A DNA stretch of 64,000 nt from Winogradskyella vidalii (GTDB lineage: Bacteria; Bacteroidota; Bacteroidia; Flavobacteriales; Flavobacteriaceae): NCBI RefSeq assembly GCF_013403955.1, contig NZ_JABFDG010000004.1, positions 309,298 to 373,297 of the forward strand. Direction: 5' to 3'. The notes beneath the pieces were generated by a model, which saw only the letters and a program-made list of their open reading frames with translations, ran no database searches and was not told the origin of the DNA. Position 1 is the first letter of the stretch; each line of letters begins with the position of its first letter. The position numbers were made by a program, and so were the translations under genes. Below, piece after piece: positions 51,410-60,418 of the stretch.

Positions 51410-52063
51410 GTGACTTTAGCAGAAGAGAATTATCTAAAAGCCATCTATCATTTAGAGCAAGAATTTAAGAATGGTGTTTCTACAAATGCCTTAGCGGAGG
51501 AGATGAATACCAAGGCATCATCGGCTACTGATATGGTAAAAAAATTAGCAGAAAAAAATATGTTGACGCATATTCCGTACCAAGGCGCTACGCTTTCTGA
51601 TGCTGGACGCGCTTATGCTGTAAAGGTGATTAGACGTCATCGACTTTGGGAAGTTTTTTTAGTTGAAAAATTAAATTTTTCTTGGGATGAGGTTCATGAA
51701 GTTGCTGAGCATTTAGAGCATATTAATTCTGATAAATTAGTAGATGAATTAGATGCTTTTTTGGGTTTTCCTACTTACGATCCACATGGGGATCCTATAC
51801 CAGATAAGGAAGGGAACTTCACCTATATTGAAAAAATTGTTTTAGCTAAGGGTGAAGTAGGGACTACTTATAAATGCATTGGTGTAGATGATACGTCCTC
51901 AGAATTTTTAAAATACTTAGATAGTAATAATATTGGGCTTGGCACTATAGTTAAGGTGCTACATAAAGAGCCTTTTGATAATTCTATAAAGTTAGCTTTA
52001 GGTGATTCTGAAATTGTAGTGTCTCAAAGTGTGGCTAAAAACTTATACTTAAAGAAAGTGTAA
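51410..52063 (+). CDS. DtxR/MntR family metal-dependent repressor
   Basis: 217 aa, starting at GTG. The N-terminal winged helix (NYLKAIYHLEQEFKNGVSTN) is followed by the dimerisation/metal domain with the ligand pattern HRLWEVFL ... EVHEVAEHLEH and DPHGDPIP. A C-terminal SH3/FeoA-like domain (GTIVKVLHKEPFDNSIKLAL) completes the long DtxR type. It would bind Mn2+ or Fe2+ and repress uptake genes. Position between the TonB receptor, the TroABCD-like importer and Feo suggests it governs this region. Confidence 0.93.
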   Translation: MTLAEENYLKAIYHLEQEFKNGVSTNALAEEMNTKASSATDMVKKLAEKNMLTHIPYQGATLSDAGRAYAVKVIRRHRLWEVFLVEKLNFSWDEVHEVAEHLEHINSDKLVDELDAFLGFPTYDPHGDPIPDKEGNFTYIEKIVLAKGEVGTTYKCIGVDDTSSEFLKYLDSNNIGLGTIVKVLHKEPFDNSIKLALGDSEIVVSQSVAKNLYLKKV

Positions 52064-52127
52064 GCGTTTCAAAACAACTTCGTCTAAAGTGGTTGTTTTT
52101 TACTTTAATTATTTAAAATTTTAATAG

Positions 52128-52934
52128 ATGTCTTATATGTTTAAATTGGGTGTTATTGGTGTATGTCTTTTTGTGTTTGCAACAAGTTGTAAAAGTGATA
52201 AAAAAGAGAACGTTGAAGTGGAAAATACAGTGTCTGAAGTAGAAGCAGTTCTATCGCCTGTAGAAATGATTGAAGAAGCTGCTAAAAAAGATCTGTTTTT
52301 ATCTTATGAAGCTATTGAGCTAGACATGGTTATTCGTTTTGGTGGTAATGAGCGTCTTAATGGAAAAATGACTTTCTTAACCAATTCTACCAAAGGGAAA
52401 ATTGAATTGAATGATGGTTCATTCATTTACTATGATGGCGATAAAGTATTTCACTCGCCAGATCTTAAAAATGCTGATGCCGCACGTTTTGATGCTTATA
52501 CATGGATGTATTTCTTGCTCTTTCCTAATAAATTAAGTGACCAAGGCACAATTTGGTCTGATGTTGAAAAGTTACCGTTAAATGACAAAACCTTTAATGC
52601 ACAGCGTTTAACGTTTGAAGCTAACACTGGAGATGCACCAGATGATTGGTATATTGTTTACAGTGAGCCAGAAAACAACAGGATTGAGTATGTCGCTTAT
52701 ATTGTAACGGTTAATAAATCTACAGAAGCTGCTGAAGCTGATCCTCACGCCATAGGTTATTCTAATTATAAAATGATTGACGGTGTGCCCATTGCACATA
52801 CTTGGAATTTCTACGAATGGACTAAAGCCAATGGGCTAGGAAAGGTGATTGGTAATGCAGACTTAAACAATATTAAGTTCATTACAACAGATACGGATAC
52901 CTTTAATATTCCAGAAGATTATATTGAAAAGTAG
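52128..52934 (+). CDS. Lipoprotein of unknown function (DUF6503-like)
   Basis: 268 aa. The lipoprotein signal ends VFATSCKSDKKE. The mature protein is beta-rich with conserved-looking segments (GGNERLNGKMTFLTNSTKG; DAYTWMYFLLFPNKLSD; GYSNYKMIDGVPIAHTW) that recall DUF6503 proteins of Flavobacteriia; this family call is from memory and tentative. Function unknown. 64 bp downstream of the DtxR-type gene. Confidence 0.75.
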   Translation: MSYMFKLGVIGVCLFVFATSCKSDKKENVEVENTVSEVEAVLSPVEMIEEAAKKDLFLSYEAIELDMVIRFGGNERLNGKMTFLTNSTKGKIELNDGSFIYYDGDKVFHSPDLKNADAARFDAYTWMYFLLFPNKLSDQGTIWSDVEKLPLNDKTFNAQRLTFEANTGDAPDDWYIVYSEPENNRIEYVAYIVTVNKSTEAAEADPHAIGYSNYKMIDGVPIAHTWNFYEWTKANGLGKVIGNADLNNIKFITTDTDTFNIPEDYIEK

Positions 52935-52969
52935 GCTTATCTCAATAAGTTACTTTTTATAGGCTAAAA

Positions 52970-53200
52970 CTATTCTTTTTTATTTTGAATGAACGCTTTT
53001 AAAATAAATAGGAGAAGTATTTCTATGCCTAAATAGAAAACACCATGTAGCATAGTTAAATTGAATAATGCAGTAAATACAATAGCTGAAATAGCAAGAG
53101 ATACACAAAGAATAATTCCGCTGATAAAATCTTTAATAAAGGTGGATTTATTCGATTTATAGTCGAAAACATAGGCGATTAAAATCACTAGTATTGACAA
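52970..53200 (-). CDS. Possible small membrane protein
   Basis: 76 aa with two or three hydrophobic segments (DFISGIILCVSLAISAIVF; GVFYLGIEILLLFILKAF). It has no ATG: the frame starts at TTG (53200) just after a TAG. It could be a real small protein or a 5'-truncated remnant of a larger one. No family recognised. Confidence 0.45.
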   Translation of the reverse strand: MSILVILIAYVFDYKSNKSTFIKDFISGIILCVSLAISAIVFTALFNLTMLHGVFYLGIEILLLFILKAFIQNKKE

Positions 53201-53282
53201 GGATGACTACAATTGAAAAGTTAGAATTAAAATCTTCATTTTATAAAACTAAGAATGAGATTCCTTTTTTTAAAGGCATTTA

Positions 53283-53423
53283 TTAATGACATCCACAACC
53301 GTCATCACCACCGCAAGCTTTAGTTGTTTTTTTCTTAGGTGACCAAAAGAATTTTCGTGCCAAAAAAAGTAAAGCTAAGCCAAGTGCTAAAAAAACTAAT
53401 ATGTTTTGAATAATTATATTCAT
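53283..53423 (-). CDS. FeoB-associated Cys-rich membrane protein
   Basis: 46 aa. One membrane helix (NILVFLALGLALLFLA) is followed by a basic stretch and a Cys/His-rich tail, ACGGDDGCGCH. It lies 6 bp downstream of feoB on the same strand. Length, topology and tail match the FeoB-associated Cys-rich membrane proteins (PF12669-like) that accompany feoAB in many bacteria and may deliver or accept Fe2+. Role inferred from context. Confidence 0.85.
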   Translation of the reverse strand: MNIIIQNILVFLALGLALLFLARKFFWSPKKKTTKACGGDDGCGCH

Positions 53424-53429
53424 AAGTTT

Positions 53430-55532
53430 TTATTTCAAAATTTGAAAAGCCGCTAATGCTACAATATAAGCAAACGTACTCATAATTACTAATTGATACA
53501 CTGGCCATTTCCAAGAATTGGTTTCTTTTCTCACAATGGCAAGTGTGCTCATACATTGCATGGCAAAGGCATAAAATAGCAATAGTGAAATTCCGGAAGC
53601 AAAGTTAAATAACGGCCCTCCTAAAATAGGATTAACTTCACCAGCCATTCTATTTTTAATAGTTTCTTCCTCATCGCTACCCACACTGTAAATGGTGGCT
53701 AATGTGCCAACAAAGACTTCTCTAGCTGCAAACGAACTGACAATGGCAATACCAATTTTCCAGTCGTAGCCCAAGGGACTAATTGCGGGTTCAATAGCAT
53801 GGCCTGCAATACCAATAAAGGAATGTTCTAGTTTGTGAGATTCTATTTTTTGATTCAGTTCATCTTTCGATAGATTTTCAGAGGCAAATTTTTCGGTTAC
53901 AATGCTTTCGGCGTTATTAAATTTATCTCCAGGCCCATAAGAGGCTAAAAACCAAAGTACGATAGAAATAGCTAAAATAATTTTACCAGCACCAAAGACA
54001 AAAGCTTTAGTCTTTTCTAAGACGGTCAAGGCGACATTTTTGAATAAAGGCATTTTATAATTGGGCATTTCTACCACAAAGAAACTCTTGCTCTTAAACT
54101 TCATGACCTTATTTAATAGCCAAGCCGAACCTACAGCGGCACCAAAGCCAATGAGATATAATAACATTAAGGTTAAGGCTTGGTAGCTTATAAATCCTAA
54201 AAATCGACCTTCAGGAATCACTAAAGCAATGATGATAAGATATACAGGTAATCTTGCTGCACAAGTGGTAAAAGGCGTTACTAAAATGGTTATTAAACGT
54301 TCTTTCCAGCTTTCAATATTACGGGTAGCCATAATTGCCGGAATCGCACAAGCTGTTCCCGAAATTAAAGGCACAACACTTTTTCCGCTCAATCCAAAGC
54401 GTCGCATTATACGATCCATTAAAAATACCACACGACTCATATAGCCGCTTTCTTCAAGTATGGATATAAACAGAAATAAAAATGCAATTTGTGGAATAAA
54501 AATAACGACACCTCCTAGTCCAGAAATAATACCTTCGGCTAATAGATTCGTAAATGCGCCTGGCGGTAAAGTGTTTTTTATCCACTCGCTCAGCGAAGCA
54601 AATGAACCATCAATAAAATCCATTGGGATACTAGACCAGTCGTATATAGCCTGAAAAATAGTCAGTAAAATGATTCCAAAAATTACATAGCCCCAAACTT
54701 TATGTGTTAAGATGCGGTCTAGCTTTATACGTAAATCTTTAGCCGTTTTTAGGTCAATGGTTTGTCCTTTTTTAAGCGTTTCATTAATAAACTGGTAACG
54801 CTTTATGGTTTCTTTTTGTTGAAGGCGTTTTAAATCTGCGGTAGATTTGGTTTTAAAATCCTCAACAGCTTCAAAGGTTTGGCGGTCTGTTTTTCCGAAG
54901 TTAACATCTTGAGTAATGACCAACCACAGCTTATATAATAGTTGGTTTGGAAATGCTTTTCTTAAGCTATCAAAATAAGAGCTGTCAATGCTAGAAGCAT
55001 CTAGGCAAGGTTCTGTAGAGAGTTCTTTATAGTGTGTTATTAATTCCTTTAGTTCCTGAATCCCTTTATTTTTTCGGGTACTTATTAAGGCAATTTTGGT
55101 GTTTAGTTCTTTTTCTAAACACGCAATATCTAATGTGATGCCTTTGTAAGCCATTCTATCAGACATATTAATCACTAAAATAGTCGGAATTTTTAAATCT
55201 TTTATTTGAGTAAAAAGTAGGAGATTACGCTTTAAATTTTCAACATCGCTAACCACAACGGCAACATCTGGATGGTTTTTATCCTTTTTGTTTAGTAATA
55301 GTTCTATAACTACATTTTCGTCTAAGGAAGAAGCATTTAAACTGTAAGTTCCAGGTAAATCAATAATGTGAGCTTTAACACCTCGTGGAAGTTTGCATAC
55401 ACCCTCTTTTTTTTCAACGGTAATACCAGGATAGTTACCAACTTTCTGATTTAAGCCTGTTAAGGCGTTAAAAACGGATGTTTTTCCCGTGTTTGGGTTG
55501 CCAATTAGTGCAACGTTAATCTGCTTACTCAT
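53430..55532 (-). CDS. feoB: Ferrous iron transporter B
   Basis: 700 aa from the ATG at 55532. An N-terminal G-protein domain (G1 GNPNTGKTSVFN; G3 DLPGTYSL; G4 NMSDRM) is followed by the transporter domain with several helices and the two Gate motifs around IISGLGGVVIFIPQIAF and PVYLIIIALVIPEG. It imports Fe2+ across the inner membrane. Its ATG overlaps the feoA stop by 8 bp, and the Cys-rich partner follows. Confidence 0.96.
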   Translation of the reverse strand: MSKQINVALIGNPNTGKTSVFNALTGLNQKVGNYPGITVEKKEGVCKLPRGVKAHIIDLPGTYSLNASSLDENVVIELLLNKKDKNHPDVAVVVSDVENLKRNLLLFTQIKDLKIPTILVINMSDRMAYKGITLDIACLEKELNTKIALISTRKNKGIQELKELITHYKELSTEPCLDASSIDSSYFDSLRKAFPNQLLYKLWLVITQDVNFGKTDRQTFEAVEDFKTKSTADLKRLQQKETIKRYQFINETLKKGQTIDLKTAKDLRIKLDRILTHKVWGYVIFGIILLTIFQAIYDWSSIPMDFIDGSFASLSEWIKNTLPPGAFTNLLAEGIISGLGGVVIFIPQIAFLFLFISILEESGYMSRVVFLMDRIMRRFGLSGKSVVPLISGTACAIPAIMATRNIESWKERLITILVTPFTTCAARLPVYLIIIALVIPEGRFLGFISYQALTLMLLYLIGFGAAVGSAWLLNKVMKFKSKSFFVVEMPNYKMPLFKNVALTVLEKTKAFVFGAGKIILAISIVLWFLASYGPGDKFNNAESIVTEKFASENLSKDELNQKIESHKLEHSFIGIAGHAIEPAISPLGYDWKIGIAIVSSFAAREVFVGTLATIYSVGSDEEETIKNRMAGEVNPILGGPLFNFASGISLLLFYAFAMQCMSTLAIVRKETNSWKWPVYQLVIMSTFAYIVALAAFQILK

Positions 55533-55752
55533 GGGCAGTTTCAATTAGAATATGACTAGCAGTTTCTTTTCTAATAGCTAAATGCGAACCATTAATGTTA
55601 AGGTACATCGGATCTGCAAAAGGAGCAACTTGAACGAGCTCTACAGTATTGCCGGGCAAACAGCCCATTTCTAGCAGTTTTAAAGGAATATGAATCGACG
55701 AAACATCGGTTATGATGCCTTGTTGTCCGCGTTTTAGTTCAGCTAATGTCAA
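55525..55752 (-). CDS. feoA: Ferrous iron transport protein A
   Basis: 75 aa SH3-like FeoA (MTLAELKRGQQGIITDVSS ... LKLLEMGCLPGNTVELVQVA). It begins at a TTG (55752); an in-frame stop lies only three codons upstream and no ATG is available, so the TTG is the real start or translation is weak. FeoA supports FeoB's G-protein function. First gene of the feoA-feoB-Cys-rich unit. Confidence 0.92.
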   Translation of the reverse strand: MTLAELKRGQQGIITDVSSIHIPLKLLEMGCLPGNTVELVQVAPFADPMYLNINGSHLAIRKETASHILIETAHE

Positions 55753-55782
55753 CTTTGCTTATTTAGAATTGTTTTAAAGAAG

Positions 55783-55790
55783 CAAAAGTA
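55783..55790 (-). promoter_or_regulatory. -7 box of the feo operon
   Basis: TACTTTTG on the minus strand, a TAnnTTTG match 31 bp before the feoA start. No good -33 TTG is seen at usual spacing, so activity may need an activator. Confidence 0.45.
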
Positions 55791-55916
55791 AGAGAAATTT
55801 GTTAGTGTGGGAAGTAAGACCACGAATATTTAATAGCGTCGATATAGTTTATAGTGCTGTTACTTGTATTTAATGTTAAGCTTGTGTCTTACCAAATCTT
55901 GCATAGTGCATAGCTC

Positions 55917-56597
55917 TTAATGCCCATCAAAATATTTTAAGGTTTCAATATCCTCTAAAATTTTTTCAATATCTTCTGGTTTTGTACCATCATAAAAACC
56001 TCTGATTTGACGTTTTTTATCAATGAGCATAAAATTTTCGGTATGAATCATATCGTATTCATCGCCATTACCATCAGTTTTTACAGCGAGGTAGCTTTTT
56101 CTTGCTAGTTCGTAAATTTGTTTTTTATCGCCTGTCACTAAGTTCCATTTGCGATCAATAACACCTTTTTCTTTAGCGTATTTTTTTAATTGAGCCACAC
56201 TGTCAATTTTTGGAGTAACAGAATGCGATAGTAACATTACATCATCATCGCTAATAATTTCCTTTTGTATTTGATACATATGATCGGTCATTATTGGGCA
56301 AATGGTTTGACAAGTGGTAAAAAAGAAATCTGCGACGTAGATTTTATCCTTATAGTCATTTTGTGTAATCGTTTCACCATTCTGATTGGTTAAGCTAAAA
56401 TCGGCAATTTTATGATATTTTAATTGGTGTTGAATGGTGCTGTCTACTAATTCTTCGCTAACCATACCTGGTTGGTAAATAGGGAGTGGGTGTTTTACAT
56501 TTAAAATATTGTAAATAATAGCGAGGATTATAATTGAAAGTATTGAAAAAAATATTCCGAATTTTTTATAGCCTTTAAAGAACGAAAGAAATGACAT
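55917..56597 (-). CDS. SCO1/SenC family copper chaperone/thioredoxin
   Basis: 226 aa from the ATG at 56597; the longer frame crosses the promoter region and is rejected. An N-terminal anchor (FGIFFSILSIIILAIIYNIL) precedes the thioredoxin-like SCO domain with CxxxC as TTCQTICPIM and the distal ligand His in MIHTENFMLIDK. SCO proteins deliver copper to the CuA site of cytochrome oxidase. No oxidase gene is nearby. Transcribed alone, divergent from the M1 peptidase gene. Confidence 0.93.
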   Translation of the reverse strand: MSFLSFFKGYKKFGIFFSILSIIILAIIYNILNVKHPLPIYQPGMVSEELVDSTIQHQLKYHKIADFSLTNQNGETITQNDYKDKIYVADFFFTTCQTICPIMTDHMYQIQKEIISDDDVMLLSHSVTPKIDSVAQLKKYAKEKGVIDRKWNLVTGDKKQIYELARKSYLAVKTDGNGDEYDMIHTENFMLIDKKRQIRGFYDGTKPEDIEKILEDIETLKYFDGH

Positions 56598-56682
56598 TAT
56601 ATGTGTATTAAAAACAGTTGAATCACAAAAATACGATTGAATCTCAATAAAAGCTTTATTTTTAACATTAAAAGGACGTGTT

Positions 56683-58623
56683 ATGAAACAAATTTTAGGC
56701 AGTTTAATACTTGTATTTGCCATACAATTAAATGCGCAAGACTACAATAAGACCTTAAATGCTATTCGTGCTACAGAAGCCAGAACAGCACTATTGCAAA
56801 TGAGAAACAGCCAAAATGCAAATACCGGGAATTACGATGTAAAATATCACCGATTAGAATTAGATATTGATCCAGAAGTTGCCCAAATTTCAGGTGACGT
56901 TACCACGTATTTTGAAGCTAAAGCAGCGATGACGGAAATCACTTTTGATCTCGCTGATAATATGACGGTTTCTCAAGTATTGCAACGTGGTAATAGTTTA
57001 GAATTTACACAAAATTCTTCAGATGAATTAGTAATTACATTGCCTGAAACACAAGCGCTAGGTGTGTTAGATTCTTTAACGGTGAGTTACTCAGGAAACC
57101 CAGTAAGTTCTGGTTTTGGTTCTTATGAACAAACCACCCACGGTAGCAATAATGATCCTATAATTTGGACCCTTTCAGAACCTTATGGCGCTAAAGGGTG
57201 GTGGCCTTGTAAACAAGATTTAATTGATAAAATAGATTCAATAGACGTACATATAACGACGCCAGAATTTAACCCTTCAAACGAAAATTATGTGGCCGTT
57301 TCAAATGGGTTAGAAATGGGGCAGACAGTTGTAAACTCTGAAAAAACAACACATTTTAAGCACCGTCATCTCATTCCGGCTTACCTCATCGCTATTGCTG
57401 TTACCAATTATGAAGTGTATACACACGAAGTTCCTAATAACGGTAACCCTTTTGATATTGTAAACTATGTTTACCCTGAAGATTTAGCTTATGCCGAAGC
57501 CAATACGGAAGTGACAGTAGATATTATGAATATTTTTACGGATCTTTTTGAAGAATACCCGTTTTCGGACGAAAAATATGGCCATGCGCAATTTGGTTGG
57601 GGTGGTGGTATGGAGCATACAACGGTTTCATTTATGGGCTCGTATAACAGAGGACTTATTGCACACGAGCTAGCGCATCAGTGGTTTGGTAATAAAGTGA
57701 CTTGTGGGAGTTGGAAAGATATTTGGTTAAACGAAGGTTTTGCCACTTATTTATCCGGATTAGTGATTGAAGATTTAGATGGTGCCGCTAGTTTTAAATC
57801 GTGGCGACAACAAACCATCAATAGTATTACGTCTCAGCCCGATGGCGCTGTATATCTTACCGACCAAGATACCACTAGCATAAATCGAATATTTAGTAGC
57901 CGACTGAGTTATAATAAAGGGGCTATGGTATTGCATCAACTACGACAAAAAATTGGGGATACCGATTTTTATCAAGGCTTACAAGCTTATCTAAATACAC
58001 CAGGCATAGCTTTCGACTATGCTAAAACACAAGATTTTATTGATGTTATGACTTTAACAACAGGCGAAAATTTAGAGGAATTTTTTGATGATTGGATTTA
58101 TAATGAAGGTTATCCAACCTATCAAGTTAATTGGAATCAAACTGGCAATCAGTTACAGTTGACGCTTTCGCAATCCCAAAGTGATGATTCTGTCTCATTT
58201 TTTGAAGCCGGAGTACCAATTAGAGTTTTAGGGACTTTAGGTGAAAGCTTAGATTTGGTTTTAAACCATACAATGAATAATGAATCTTTTTCTGAAAGCG
58301 TAAACTTTATAGTTGATGAGGTCTTATTTGACCCTGATTATCATCTAATTTCAAAAAATAATACAGTCACCTTAAATACTTCAGATTATGATATTAATAC
58401 GACAGTTACTGTGTATCCCAATCCAACAACAGCAGTATTGCATATTGAAAAACCAGATCACATCACTATTCAAAGTATTAAAATATATAACAGTTTAGGG
58501 CAATTATTGCTTGAGCAACCAGGCAGGCTTCAAGTTGATATAAGCAAATTAACTTCAGGATTATTGTTTGTTAAAATTAATACAGAGAATCACATCATTA
58601 ACAAACAGGTCATTAAAATTTAG
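56683..58623 (+). CDS. Secreted M1 family aminopeptidase with T9SS sorting domain
   Basis: 646 aa. Signal peptide (ILGSLILVFAIQLNAQ), M1 N-terminal beta-domain, exopeptidase motif GGGMEHTT and zinc site HELAHQWFGN ... NEGFATY (HExxH-18-E). The usual large C-terminal HEAT-like domain is missing; instead the peptidase core ends near residue 480, followed by a short beta domain and a T9SS type A sorting domain (VYPNPTTAVLHIEK ... SKLTSGLLFVKI). It would cleave peptides outside the cell or at its surface. Confidence 0.93.
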   Translation: MKQILGSLILVFAIQLNAQDYNKTLNAIRATEARTALLQMRNSQNANTGNYDVKYHRLELDIDPEVAQISGDVTTYFEAKAAMTEITFDLADNMTVSQVLQRGNSLEFTQNSSDELVITLPETQALGVLDSLTVSYSGNPVSSGFGSYEQTTHGSNNDPIIWTLSEPYGAKGWWPCKQDLIDKIDSIDVHITTPEFNPSNENYVAVSNGLEMGQTVVNSEKTTHFKHRHLIPAYLIAIAVTNYEVYTHEVPNNGNPFDIVNYVYPEDLAYAEANTEVTVDIMNIFTDLFEEYPFSDEKYGHAQFGWGGGMEHTTVSFMGSYNRGLIAHELAHQWFGNKVTCGSWKDIWLNEGFATYLSGLVIEDLDGAASFKSWRQQTINSITSQPDGAVYLTDQDTTSINRIFSSRLSYNKGAMVLHQLRQKIGDTDFYQGLQAYLNTPGIAFDYAKTQDFIDVMTLTTGENLEEFFDDWIYNEGYPTYQVNWNQTGNQLQLTLSQSQSDDSVSFFEAGVPIRVLGTLGESLDLVLNHTMNNESFSESVNFIVDEVLFDPDYHLISKNNTVTLNTSDYDINTTVTVYPNPTTAVLHIEKPDHITIQSIKIYNSLGQLLLEQPGRLQVDISKLTSGLLFVKINTENHIINKQVIKI

Positions 58624-58684
58624 AAACCCTATAGTTTTAACGAATTGCTAAGTTTTTTTGAATATGGTTTTGAGATAAAAACCG

Positions 58685-58692
58685 TACTTTTG
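58685..58692 (+). promoter_or_regulatory. -7 box of rseP
   Basis: TACTTTTG (TAnnTTTG) with a TTG at 58658-58660, spacer 24 bases, 26 bp before the rseP ATG. Confidence 0.55.
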
Positions 58693-58717
58693 CAAATCGA
58701 AATTTGAAAAAAATAAC

Positions 58718-60064
58718 ATGGAATTCATTATAAAAATATCTCAATTCTTACTTAGTTTATCCTTGCTTATTGTCTTGCACGAGCTTGGGCACTTTATACC
58801 AGCGAAACTTTTTAAGACTAAAGTTGAAAAATTTTACCTCTTTTTTGATGTTAAATTTTCACTTTTCAAAAAGAAAATAGGCGATACCGTTTATGGTATT
58901 GGTTGGTTACCACTTGGTGGTTATGTAAAAATTGCTGGTATGATAGATGAAAGCATGGACAAAGAGCAGATGGCATTGCCACCACAGCCTTGGGAGTTTC
59001 GTTCTAAGCCAGCTTGGCAACGTTTAATTATTATGCTTGGTGGTGTTACCGTAAACTTTATTTTAGCGTACGTGATTTATGTGGCTGTTTCTTTCACTTA
59101 TGGTGATTCTGATGTAAAAGTCGACAGCTTAAAGGATGGCTACTGGATTGAGAATCCGGCGTTATTAGAAATTGGTTTTAAAACCGGTGATAAGGTGTTA
59201 GCAATTAATGACACGCCAGTTGTTAATGATTCTGATATTGGGTTTAATCTTATCAGTGCGCAATCTATTACGGTTGAACGTGATGGAGAAGAAAAAATTA
59301 TAGACTTACCTGAAGACTTTTTAGGACAATATTCCTCAAGCAAAAGCAAGCTTAACTTTGAGTACCGTGTTCCTTTTATGGTCGGTGCAGTTTCAGATTC
59401 TTCTTTAAACAAATCAAAGAACTTAAAGCAAGGTGATATTATAAAAAGTATCAATGGTAAGGAGTTAAAATATTTTGATCAAGTTGAGCAGTTTACTAAA
59501 GGTTTAAATAATCAGACGGTTACGGTTGAGGTGCTTAAGGAAGATAATTCAGTTGTAAAAGAAGAATTAGCTTTAGATGCTGACGGGAAATTTGGTATAC
59601 ACCCTTGGACGAATAACTTTAGTCGTTTTGATGAGTTAGGTGTTTTAGAAGTCACTAGAAAACAATACACATTTGGAGAGAGTTTTGCTGCAGGTGGGCG
59701 TAAATTCACAAAAACAATTACCAACTATTTTGATCAGTTAGCCGCCATTTTTAATCCAAGTACAGGTGCTTATAAAGGTCTAGGTGGTTTTAAAGCCATT
59801 TACGATCAGTTTTCACCAGTTTGGAGTTGGCCTTATTTCTGGGGATTAACGGCATTTTTATCTATCATGTTAGCGATACTTAACTTATTACCAATACCAG
59901 CTTTAGATGGTGGTCATGTGGTGTTTTTACTGTATGAAATTATCTCAGGACGTAAGCCAAGTGAAAAGTTCTTAGAACGTGCCCAAGTGGTTGGGTTCTT
60001 TATTTTAATTGCACTGGTATTATTTGCTAATGGAAATGACATTTTTAAAGCGGTGACGAATTAA
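58718..60064 (+). CDS. rseP: RIP metalloprotease RseP (site-2 protease)
   Basis: 448 aa. The zinc motif HExxH is in IVLHELGHFIPAKLF in the first helix, and the third ligand is in PIPALDGGHVVF. Between them lie a PDZ domain (NPALLEIGFKTGDKVLAIND) and a second PDZ-like repeat (SKNLKQGDIIKSINGKEL). It cuts membrane-embedded anti-sigma factors or signal peptide remnants. It precedes tRNA-Asn. Confidence 0.95.
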   Translation: MEFIIKISQFLLSLSLLIVLHELGHFIPAKLFKTKVEKFYLFFDVKFSLFKKKIGDTVYGIGWLPLGGYVKIAGMIDESMDKEQMALPPQPWEFRSKPAWQRLIIMLGGVTVNFILAYVIYVAVSFTYGDSDVKVDSLKDGYWIENPALLEIGFKTGDKVLAINDTPVVNDSDIGFNLISAQSITVERDGEEKIIDLPEDFLGQYSSSKSKLNFEYRVPFMVGAVSDSSLNKSKNLKQGDIIKSINGKELKYFDQVEQFTKGLNNQTVTVEVLKEDNSVVKEELALDADGKFGIHPWTNNFSRFDELGVLEVTRKQYTFGESFAAGGRKFTKTITNYFDQLAAIFNPSTGAYKGLGGFKAIYDQFSPVWSWPYFWGLTAFLSIMLAILNLLPIPALDGGHVVFLLYEIISGRKPSEKFLERAQVVGFFILIALVLFANGNDIFKAVTN

Positions 60065-60100
60065 TTTTTTCACTTTTTACAAAAAAAATAATATTTTGTT

Positions 60101-60130
60101 TTGTAGAAATGAAAAAAGCATATATATTTG
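60101..60130 (+). promoter_or_regulatory. Promoter of tRNA-Asn
   Basis: TTG (60101-60103), 19-base spacer, TATATTTG (60123-60130): a complete Bacteroidota sigma-A promoter. The predicted start is about 20 bp before the mature tRNA end. Confidence 0.82.
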
Positions 60131-60156
60131 CACCCGCTAACGCGAAAATATAACCT

Positions 60157-60230
60157 TCCTCTTTAGCTCAGTTGGTTAGAGCATCTGACTGTTAATCAGA
60201 GGGTCCTAAGTTCGAGTCTTAGAAGAGGAG
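60157..60230 (+). tRNA. tRNA-Asn (GTT)
   Basis: 74 nt cloverleaf: acceptor TCCTCTT / AAGAGGA, D-arm GCTC/GAGC, anticodon arm TCTGA/TCAGA with loop CTGTTAA (anticodon GTT at 60191-60193), T-arm CTAAG/CTTAG with TTCGAGT loop, discriminator G. The 3' CCA is not fully encoded (reads CA after G). Reads codons AAC/AAT. Confidence 0.97.
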
Positions 60231-60235
60231 CAAAC

Positions 60236-60264
60236 AAAGCCATTACGAAAGTAGTGGCTTTTTT
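60236..60264 (+). terminator. Terminator of tRNA-Asn
   Basis: AAAGCCATTAC / GTAGTGGCTTT hairpin (one T-G pair, GAAA loop) plus T-run, just after the tRNA. Confidence 0.87.
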
Positions 60265-60418
60265 GTGTTTAATAATAATTTTAATTGGTTTTAAACGTCT
60301 AATTTATTAGCTATAAAAATCATTTATTAATTTTCTAACATAAGATTGTATTAATAAATAAAGCTTTTAATTAGACTTGTTTATTTTTGTATAAGAGAGT
60401 GCTTTTCAATTCATACTA

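Noticed and set aside
53335..53556. 73-codon frame on the minus strand across the feoB end.
   Set aside because: It overlaps feoB and the FeoB-associated gene in another frame and shows no family feature.
55750..55800. DtxR-type operator before feoA (TTTAGAATTGTTTTAAAG on the plus strand).
   Set aside because: The arms match poorly and the spacing differs from the 51346 site; not enough to call.
56598..56723. 42-codon N-terminal extension of the SCO protein.
   Set aside because: It runs into the start of the divergent M1 peptidase gene and lacks any SCO feature; the ATG at 56597 starts the anchor.
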